DNA of 19,105 bases from NCBI RefSeq assembly GCF_001509795.1, contig NZ_LLZN01000097.1, positions 1 to 19,105 on the forward strand. Direction: 5' to 3'. This DNA comes from Streptomyces sp. NRRL WC-3605. Its GTDB lineage: Bacteria > Actinomycetota > Actinomycetes > Streptomycetales > Streptomycetaceae. A model generated the notes under the pieces. It was given only the letters and a program-made list of their open reading frames with translations, searched no databases and had not been told where the DNA came from. Of the stretch, positions 6,297 to 12,150 are shown one piece after another (position 1 is the stretch's first letter; every line of letters begins with the position of its first letter). Made by a program: the position numbers and the translations under genes.

Positions 6297-8098
6297 GCCG
6301 CCCGAAGGACAAGCAGCAGGGGAAGAAGAAGCGGGACCTCGCCGCCGAGGCCTTCACCGAGGGCCTGCGCCTGGTGCGGGCCAACCCGGCGCTCGCCGCC
6401 GTCGAGTTCACCGTGTGCCGCCAGGAGAAGTGCGACCTGGCACCCCGGGACGGGCTCGTCCGCGTCGACTCCGACGGCGAGCTGCACGCCCACCCGCACC
6501 GGCTCGCCGAACCCGCCGCGTGGGCCTGGGCGATCGCGCACGCCGTCCTGCACCTCGGCTTCGGGCACGTCCCGTCGAGGAAGGGCCCACCGGCGCAGCC
6601 CGACCGCGCCGACCTCGCCGCCCGCTGCGTCGTCGTCAACCGGTTCCTGCTGACCTTCCCCGTCGGCACCGCGCCCGAGCACGTCCCGGCGGCCTACCCC
6701 GACGGCGACGAGGAGCAGCTGGCCGCCCGCTGGCGCCGCGACGGCGTCCCGCCCGCCTACGAACGCTGCGGCACGGCCGGCGCCGAACCCGATCAGCTCC
6801 TCCTGGAGTGGACGGGCTGGTTCGGCTCGCCCCCCGACCACCAGCTCGCCTTCGCCACCGCCCTGACCCGGACCGTGTCCACGGCGATGGACCTGGCGGG
6901 CGGCCGCCGCGACTCCATGGACGGCGAGCCCCTGAAGAAGCGGCCCTGGCAGTGGGCCCTGGAGTGGTTCATCAGCTCCTACCCGCTGCTCGGCGGCCTC
7001 GCGGCCGGCATCAAGCTGGTCGCCGACGCCGAACTCGCCCGCGCGCACGGCATCTCCGTCGCCGCCGTCAACGCCGAGGCCGGCGAGATCTACCTCAACC
7101 CGCTGCGGACCTTCGAGGACGAGGAGTGGCGGTTCATCCTCGCCCACGAGATGCTGCACGCCGCCCTGCGCCACGGCGAGCGCTGCGGCCCCCGCGACCC
7201 GTACCTGTTCAACGTCGCCTGCGACTACGTCGTCAACGGCTGGCTGCGCGACATGCAGGTCGGGCAGATGCCCGAAGGGCTGCTGTACGACGCCCGGTTC
7301 AGGGGCCTGTCCGCCGAGGAGGTGTACGACCGGATCGCCGGCGACCTGCGCCGGATGCGCCGGCTCGCCACCCTGCGCGGCAAGGGCGCCGGCGATGTGC
7401 TCGGCGCGCCGCTCGGCCCGCCCGGCGCGTACTGCGACCTCGACGAGTTCTACCGCCGGGGCCTCGCCCAGGGCCTCGACCTGCACCAGCGCCAGGAGCG
7501 CGGCTTCCTGCCCGGCGACCTGGTCCAGGAGATCCGCGCCCTCAGCCACCCGCCGCTGCCCTGGGACGCCCGGCTCGCCCGCTGGTTCGACGAGTTCGTG
7601 CCCCGCCCGGAGCCGCTGCGCAGCTACGCCCGCCCCGCCCGCCGGCAGGCGTCCACGCCGGACATCCCGCGCGCCGGGCGCTGGTTCCCGCCCCAGGAGG
7701 TCGCCCGCTGCACGTTCGGCGTCGTCCTGGACACCTCCGGTTCGATGAGCGCCGGACTGCTCGGCAAGGCGCTGGGCGCGATCGCCTCGTACGCCGAGGC
7801 GCGGGACGTCCCCGCGGCACGGGTCGTCTTCTGCGACGCCGGTCCGTACGACGCCGGCTACCTGGCGGTGACCGACATCGCGGGACGGGTCCGGGTGCGC
7901 GGCCGGGGCGGCACGGTCCTGCAGCCCGGCGTCGACCTCCTGGAGCGCGCCGACGACTTCCCGCCCGGCGCCCCCGTGCTCGTCATCACCGACGCCGACT
8001 GCGACGTGCTGCGGGTGCGGCGCGAGCACGCCTACCTGATCCCGCCGGGGCGGCGGCTGCCGTTCACCCCACGTGGGCCGGTCTTCCGGGTGAGTTGA
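6293..8098 (+). CDS. DUF2201-type metallopeptidase-VWA protein with duplicated peptidase domain
   Basis: Protein of 601 residues pairing with the MoxR ATPase; the ATG overlaps the upstream TGA. Order: lysine-rich start (1-15); a first peptidase-like unit around 58-119 with HAVLHLGFGH (83-92); a second around 260-318 with the zinc-protease motif HEMLHAALRH (285-294, HExxH plus a third His); a linker; then a VWA-like domain with MIDAS motif DTSGSMS (480-486), T541 and DAD (567-569). The first unit aligns along its length with the second: a shared GE-x-P-R-E-W-AH-LH pattern, and VVN with an aromatic and Leu after it. The catalytic Glu is Ala84 in the first copy. So it looks like one inactive and one active zinc-peptidase domain plus a metal-dependent adhesion domain. 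No signal peptide, so cytoplasmic. The target is unknown. Confidence 0.9.
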   Translation: MSRPKDKQQGKKKRDLAAEAFTEGLRLVRANPALAAVEFTVCRQEKCDLAPRDGLVRVDSDGELHAHPHRLAEPAAWAWAIAHAVLHLGFGHVPSRKGPPAQPDRADLAARCVVVNRFLLTFPVGTAPEHVPAAYPDGDEEQLAARWRRDGVPPAYERCGTAGAEPDQLLLEWTGWFGSPPDHQLAFATALTRTVSTAMDLAGGRRDSMDGEPLKKRPWQWALEWFISSYPLLGGLAAGIKLVADAELARAHGISVAAVNAEAGEIYLNPLRTFEDEEWRFILAHEMLHAALRHGERCGPRDPYLFNVACDYVVNGWLRDMQVGQMPEGLLYDARFRGLSAEEVYDRIAGDLRRMRRLATLRGKGAGDVLGAPLGPPGAYCDLDEFYRRGLAQGLDLHQRQERGFLPGDLVQEIRALSHPPLPWDARLARWFDEFVPRPEPLRSYARPARRQASTPDIPRAGRWFPPQEVARCTFGVVLDTSGSMSAGLLGKALGAIASYAEARDVPAARVVFCDAGPYDAGYLAVTDIAGRVRVRGRGGTVLQPGVDLLERADDFPPGAPVLVITDADCDVLRVRREHAYLIPPGRRLPFTPRGPVFRVS

Positions 8099-8125
8099 GC
8101 CGGAGTGTGATCGGATGGGGGGCAC

Positions 8126-8146
8126 GGGCCCTGCGAGAACGGGCCC
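8126..8146 (+). terminator. Possible hairpin (GGGCCC-N9-GGGCCC)
   Basis: Two GGGCCC blocks nine bases apart can form a six-base stem in the 67-base gap between the VWA gene stop and the OsmC start. No T-run follows. It may act as a weak terminator or a leader structure; each block is also a palindrome by itself. Confidence 0.3.
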
Positions 8147-8165
8147 ACACGCGAAAGGAAGAACC

Positions 8166-8594
8166 GTGGCTACCACGCGCTCCGCACACACCGTCTGGGA
8201 AGGCAACCTGACCGAGGGCAGCGGTGTCGTCAACTTCGACTCCTCCGGTGCCATCGCGGCGCAGCCGGTCACGTGGGCCTCCCGCTCGCAGGACGCGAAC
8301 GGCAAGACCAGCCCGGAGGAGCTGATCGCCGCCGCTCACTCCAGCTGCTTCTCCATGGCCCTCTCGCACGCCCTGAACGGTGCGGGCACCCCGCCCACCA
8401 AGCTCGTCACCTCGGCGGACGTCAGCTTCCAGCCGGGTGAGGGCATCACCGGCATCCACCTCACCGTCGAGGGCACCGTGCCGGGCATGGACAACGACGC
8501 CTTCGTCGCCGCCGCCGAGGACGCCAAGGCCAACTGCCCGGTGAGCCAGGCCCTGACCGGCACGACGATCACGCTGTCCGCGAAGCTCGCCTGA
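8166..8594 (+). CDS. osmC: OsmC-family organic hydroperoxide reductase
   Basis: Thiol-dependent peroxidase of the OsmC/Ohr family, 142 residues, cytoplasmic, reducing organic hydroperoxides. The two redox cysteines are in place: Cys61 in HSSCFSMALSHAL and Cys124 in KANCPVSQAL. The N-terminus (HTVWEGNLTEGSG) and the VSFQPGEGITGIHLTVEG strand also fit OsmC rather than Ohr. The start is GTG 8166, with AAAGGAAG at 8154-8161 just upstream; a longer upstream frame has no comparable site. It is followed at once by a good hairpin, so it is probably transcribed on its own. Its stress role matches the neighbouring DnaK. OsmC versus a close paralogue cannot be fully separated by eye. Confidence 0.92.
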   Translation: MATTRSAHTVWEGNLTEGSGVVNFDSSGAIAAQPVTWASRSQDANGKTSPEELIAAAHSSCFSMALSHALNGAGTPPTKLVTSADVSFQPGEGITGIHLTVEGTVPGMDNDAFVAAAEDAKANCPVSQALTGTTITLSAKLA

Positions 8595-8598
8595 CGCC

Positions 8599-8620
8599 GC
8601 GCTGAGCGCCCGCTCAGTGC
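8599..8620 (+). terminator. Hairpin terminator after osmC
   Basis: Starting five bases after the osmC TGA, the arms GCGCTGAGCG and CGCTCAGTGC pair over ten positions (one G-U) around a tight loop. There is no long T-run, which is usual for actinomycete terminators. Confidence 0.65.
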
Positions 8621-8639
8621 TGTGCGGCGCCCTTCCGTC

Positions 8640-8668
8640 CGGGTCCTCGTCCCATTGACAAGGACCCG
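8640..8668. promoter_or_regulatory. Inverted repeat CGGGTCCT-N13-AGGACCCG around the dnaK -35
   Basis: Perfect eight-base arms with a 13-base spacer; the spacer ends in the TTGACA hexamer of the candidate dnaK promoter. A protein bound here would cover the -35. It is not the HspR HAIR sequence (CTTGAGT-N7-ACTCAAG). Confidence 0.5.
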
Positions 8669-8683
8669 CTCGCGTCTTGTGCT
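8655..8683 (+). promoter_or_regulatory. Candidate dnaK promoter: TTGACA-N17-TGTGCT
   Basis: A perfect -35 TTGACA (8655-8660) and a weak -10 TGTGCT (8678-8683) are separated by 17 bases, with 35 bases from the -10 to the ATG at 8719. The -35 is the best in the window. Confidence 0.5.
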
Positions 8684-8718
8684 GGAGTTCAGGGGCTCCC
8701 GGGCGGAAGGGGACAGCG

Positions 8719-10617
8719 ATGGCACGCGCGGTCGGGATCGATCTCGGGACCACGAACTCGGTGGTCGCCGTCCTGGAGGGCGGCGAACCCACGGTCGTCG
8801 CCAACGCCGAGGGGGCCCGCACGACGCCCTCGGTCGTGGCCTTCGCCAAGAACGGCGACGTGCTCGTCGGCGAGGTGGCCAAACGGCAGGCGGTGACCAA
8901 CGTCGACCGCACCGCCCGCTCCGTGAAGCGGCACATGGGCGACACCGCCTGGCGCTTCCCCGAGAAGGGCGACGTCGACGGCACCCGGTACCGGGCGCAG
9001 GAGCTGTCCGCCCGCGTCCTGCAGAAACTGAAGCGGGACGCCGAGTCCTACCTCGGCGAGGACGTCACCGACGCGGTGATCACCGTGCCCGCCTACTTCG
9101 ACGACTCCCAGCGGCAGGCCACCAAGGAGGCCGGGGAGATCGCCGGCCTGAACGTCCTGAGGATCATCAACGAGCCCACGGCCGCCGCCCTCGCCTACGG
9201 CCTCGACCGGGGGGAGGAGCAGACCGTCCTGGTCTTCGACCTCGGCGGCGGCACCTTCGACGTCTCCCTGCTGGAGATCGGCGACGGCGTCATCGAGGTC
9301 AAGGCCACCAACGGCGACACCCACCTCGGCGGCGACGACTGGGACCAGCGGATCGTCGAGTACCTGGTGAAGAAGTTCAAGGGCGAGAACGGCATCGACC
9401 TCGGCGGCGACAAGATGGCCGTGCAGCGGCTGCGCGAGGGAGCCGAGAAGGCCAAGATCGAACTGTCCAGCTCCACCGAGACGACGATCAACCTGCCGTA
9501 CGTCACCGCGTCCGCCGAAGGCCCCCTGCACCTCGACGAGAAGCTGACCCGCGCCCAGTTCCAGGAACTCACCGCGGACCTCCTCGACCGTTGCAAGACC
9601 CCCTTCCACCAGGCGGTCAAGGACGCCGGCATCAAGCTGTCCGCCGTCGACCACGTCATCCTCGTCGGCGGCTCCACCCGGATGCCGGCCGTCACCGACC
9701 TGGTCAGGGAACTCACCGGCAAGGACCCGCACAAGGGTGTCAACCCGGACGAGGTCGTCGCCGTCGGCGCGGCCCTCCAGGCCGGCGTCATCCGCGGCGA
9801 CGTCAAGGACGTCCTGCTGCTCGACGTCACCCCGCTGTCCCTGGGCATCGAGACCAAGGGCGGCATCATGACGAAGCTCATCGAACGCAACACGACGATC
9901 CCGACGCGGCGTTCGGAGATCTTCACCACCGCCGCCGACAACCAGCCGTCCGTCGGCATCCAGGTCTACCAGGGCGAACGCGAGATCGCCGCCTACAACA
10001 AGAAGCTCGGCGTCTTCGACCTCACCGGGCTGCCCCCGGCGCCGCGCGGCGTGCCGCAGATCGAGGTGGCCTTCGACATCGACGCCAACGGCATCATGCA
10101 CGTCTCCGCCAAGGACCTGGCGACGGGCCGCGAACAGAAGATGACGGTGACCGGCGGCTCGGCCCTGCCCAAGGACGACATCGACCGGATGATGCGGGAG
10201 GCCGAGCAGTACGCGGAGGAGGACCGCAAACGCCGGGAGGCTGCGGAGACCAGGAACCAGGCCGAGCAACTCGTCTACCAGACCGAGAAGTTCCTCCGCG
10301 ACAACGAGGACCGGATCCCCGCCGAGATCCGCGGGGAGGTCGAACCGGCCATCACCGAGGTCAAGGAGCTGCTGGAGCGGAACGCCGAGACGAACGCCCT
10401 GCGCACCGGCGTCGAGAAACTCGCCACGGTCAGCCAGAAGATGGGCCAGGCGATGTACGCCCAGACCGCGCAGACGTCAGCCGACGGCGCCCCGGGCCCC
10501 GGCGCGGACCAGAGCCCGCCGCAGGAGGACGACGGCGTGGTGGACGCGGAGATCGTCGACGACGACAAGGACACGCGGGACGACAAGGACGCGCGGGACG
10601 GGAAGGACGCATCCTAG
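8719..10617 (+). CDS. dnaK: Hsp70 chaperone DnaK (stand-alone copy)
   Basis: Complete Hsp70 of 632 residues. The ATPase domain shows IDLGTTNS (7-14), [28 protein letters not shown] and GGSTRMP; the interdomain linker [12 protein letters not shown] starts at about 365, followed by the substrate-binding domain and helical lid. The usual acidic end ([10 protein letters not shown]) is followed by a charged tail of three 18-base tandem repeats (10561-10614). Start ATG 8719 gives the canonical N-terminus [10 protein letters not shown]; a frame extending 14 codons upstream has no family support. No grpE, dnaJ or hspR is adjacent, unlike the main actinomycete dnaK operon, so this is likely a second paralogue relying on co-chaperones elsewhere. 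Its stop overlaps the stop of the convergent narJ-like gene in the palindrome CTAG. Confidence 0.95.
   Translation: MARAVGIDLGTTNSVVAVLEGGEPTVVANAEGARTTPSVVAFAKNGDVLVGEVAKRQAVTNVDRTARSVKRHMGDTAWRFPEKGDVDGTRYRAQELSARVLQKLKRDAESYLGEDVTDAVITVPAYFDDSQRQATKEAGEIAGLNVLRIINEPTAAALAYGLDRGEEQTVLVFDLGGGTFDVSLLEIGDGVIEVKATNGDTHLGGDDWDQRIVEYLVKKFKGENGIDLGGDKMAVQRLREGAEKAKIELSSSTETTINLPYVTASAEGPLHLDEKLTRAQFQELTADLLDRCKTPFHQAVKDAGIKLSAVDHVILVGGSTRMPAVTDLVRELTGKDPHKGVNPDEVVAVGAALQAGVIRGDVKDVLLLDVTPLSLGIETKGGIMTKLIERNTTIPTRRSEIFTTAADNQPSVGIQVYQGEREIAAYNKKLGVFDLTGLPPAPRGVPQIEVAFDIDANGIMHVSAKDLATGREQKMTVTGGSALPKDDIDRMMREAEQYAEEDRKRREAAETRNQAEQLVYQTEKFLRDNEDRIPAEIRGEVEPAITEVKELLERNAETNALRTGVEKLATVSQKMGQAMYAQTAQTSADGAPGPGADQSPPQEDDGVVDAEIVDDDKDTRDDKDARDGKDAS
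10561..10614 (+). repeat. Three tandem 18-bp repeats in the dnaK 3' end
   Basis: Units start at 10561, 10579 and 10597 and encode six-residue units [12 protein letters not shown] and DGKDAS. They form an acidic-basic tail beyond the normal DnaK C-terminus. Copy number may vary between strains. Confidence 0.85.
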
Positions 10618-11108
10618 ATCCGGCCCTGCGCGGGCGCGGTCGGCAGTGTGGCGCAGACCGCGTCCAGGACGGTCGCGTACGGCGTGCCGGCCTCGGTGAG
10701 GCGGGCGCGCAGCCGCTCCAGGCAGTCCCGGTGCTCGCGCAGCAGGTCGTCGGTGCCGGTGCGGGACGAGAACTCCAGGACGGCGGGCAGGAAGTCCGGC
10801 AGTTCCTCGCCGGTGAACTCCAGCCCGTTCGCGTGGTACAGCTCCTTCAGCCGCTCCAGCGAGATGCCGCGCCGCCGGGCGTCACCCTCGCGCCACCACG
10901 TCAGATAGAGGCTGTACCCGTGCTCCAGGTCGAACACCTCGACGTAGTGCGCGGCCAGTTCCCGTGGCGGGGTGACCGCCGCGTGGTCGGTGAACGCGCG
11001 CAGCTGAGGGGCGGCTTCACGCAGGAGGGGCAGCCGTGCCCGGAAGTCGTCGTCCGGGTAGGTCAGGCAGAGCGCGGCCGCCTGGTACAGCACCTCGTAG
11101 GAGGACAT
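10614..11108 (-). CDS. narJ: NarJ-like molybdoenzyme assembly chaperone
   Basis: System-specific chaperone of the NarJ/TorD family, 164 residues, which in classical nitrate reductase holds the alpha subunit for Mo-cofactor and cluster insertion. The recognisable part is [18 protein letters not shown] followed by [17 protein letters not shown] and [11 protein letters not shown], in the NarJ order. It is helical and shorter than E. coli NarJ (about 236) but complete. The ATG overlaps the narH-like stop by one base (TGATG), so it is translationally coupled as the last gene of the operon. Keeping a dedicated chaperone suggests the alpha subunit still needs assembly, even though its own cofactor sites look reduced. 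Symbol given for family, not proven function. Confidence 0.88.
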   Translation of the reverse strand: MSSYEVLYQAAALCLTYPDDDFRARLPLLREAAPQLRAFTDHAAVTPPRELAAHYVEVFDLEHGYSLYLTWWREGDARRRGISLERLKELYHANGLEFTGEELPDFLPAVLEFSSRTGTDDLLREHRDCLERLRARLTEAGTPYATVLDAVCATLPTAPAQGRI

Positions 11109-12148
11109 CAGATCTCCTCGGCCTCGGGTGTGCGGGTCGTACGGATCACGACGGGGGACGACGCCCCCGCGGGTACCACGGTTCGTTCGTCGTGCGGTGC
11201 GGTCGCCAGCAGCCGGTACAGCTCCTCCAGCGCGTAGGCGCCCAGGCCCACGGCGGCCGGCACCGACGGGTCCGGTTCCTTGCCGAGGCCCACCGCGCGC
11301 ATGTGGGACCGCATCGCGGTGAGCCGCCGCAGCGCTGCCCGGACGGGGCCGACGTCACCGGCGGTGAACACGTCCGCCAGCTGCTCCAGCGGGACGCGCA
11401 GCGTGTCGACGGCGCCGAACAAGCTCCGCGCCTCGCCGCCGCCCTCCGCGAGGGCGTCCACGACGGGCGACAGCGGCGGGACGTACCAGACCATCGGCAG
11501 CGTCCGGTCCTCCGGGTGCGGGGGCAGCGCCACCCGGTACGTGCTGATCAACGCGCGTACGGGGGAGCGGCGTGCCGCCTCCAGCCAGTCGCCAGTGATC
11601 CCGGCCCGCTCGCAGGCCACGCGCACCCGCGCGTCCTCCGGATCGAGGAATACGCCCAACTGCGCCGCGTACAGGTCCTGTTCACGTGCGGCCGACGCCG
11701 CTGCCCGCACCTTGTCGGCGTCGTACAGCATCACCCCGACGTACGGCAGCCCACCCACGCAGGTTCCCGAGGCGTACGCGCACCCGGTCGCGTCCGGCGA
11801 ACACGTCTCCCCGCAGGGCGGGTTGAGGCAGTCCGCGCAGGACGGCCGGAGGGAGACGCGGAACGCCTGCTCGAACGCGAGGCGCGCCCTGGCCGCCGGG
11901 TCGTCGCCGCCGTACGTCCACGGCCGGCCGTGGCGCCGGCGGGGCGGGAGTTCGGCGGGACGAGGGAACGCGCCGGTCAGCCCGCGCAGCCGTCCGCCGC
12001 CGTTCCGAAGCCGGAGTCGGCCGAGCCGGGTCAGCTCCCAGCCGCCGTGCCGGGCGGCCTCCACCGGCGGGCGGGCCGCCGTACACGCGGGGCAGCCGGC
12101 ACAGGTGTCGAGGTTGATCACCGTCGCGATCCGGGCCTTGGGGCGCAT
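11108..12148 (-). CDS. narH: Shortened NarH-like iron-sulfur subunit
   Basis: Beta-subunit homologue of nitrate reductase, 346 residues against about 510 in E. coli. The N-terminus VINLDTCAGCPAC matches the first NarH cluster motif, but its fourth Cys is Arg (C16, C19, C22 only). Next comes CADCLNPPCGETC (C104, C107, C112, C116), matching the second motif. The sequence then jumps, after C123 and C130, straight to YVGVMLYDAD, missing a stretch that in NarH holds most remaining ligands. The rest aligns well: DLYAAQLGVFLDP, LPPHPEDRTLPMVWYVPPLSP, VFTAGDVGPVRAALRR. Nine candidate ligands can hold about two clusters rather than four. Start ATG 12148 has AGGAGG (12159-12164) ten bases upstream and lies two bases after the narG-like stop. 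The reading frame is intact and shows no decay. Confidence 0.88.
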   Translation of the reverse strand: MRPKARIATVINLDTCAGCPACTAARPPVEAARHGGWELTRLGRLRLRNGGGRLRGLTGAFPRPAELPPRRRHGRPWTYGGDDPAARARLAFEQAFRVSLRPSCADCLNPPCGETCSPDATGCAYASGTCVGGLPYVGVMLYDADKVRAAASAAREQDLYAAQLGVFLDPEDARVRVACERAGITGDWLEAARRSPVRALISTYRVALPPHPEDRTLPMVWYVPPLSPVVDALAEGGGEARSLFGAVDTLRVPLEQLADVFTAGDVGPVRAALRRLTAMRSHMRAVGLGKEPDPSVPAAVGLGAYALEELYRLLATAPHDERTVVPAGASSPVVIRTTRTPEAEEI

Positions 12149-12150
12149 CG

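Noticed and set aside
6137..8305. A 722-residue minus-strand frame
   Set aside because: Antisense to the VWA gene with the same low-complexity composition; the plus-strand frame has all the motifs.
8640..8720. HspR HAIR operator before dnaK
   Set aside because: CTTGAGT-N7-ACTCAAG is not present; only isolated CTTG and GTTCAGG pieces occur.
8622..11237. An 871-residue plus-strand frame over dnaK and the narJ-like gene
   Set aside because: Arg/Gly/Pro-rich shadow of dnaK; the DnaK frame is unambiguous.
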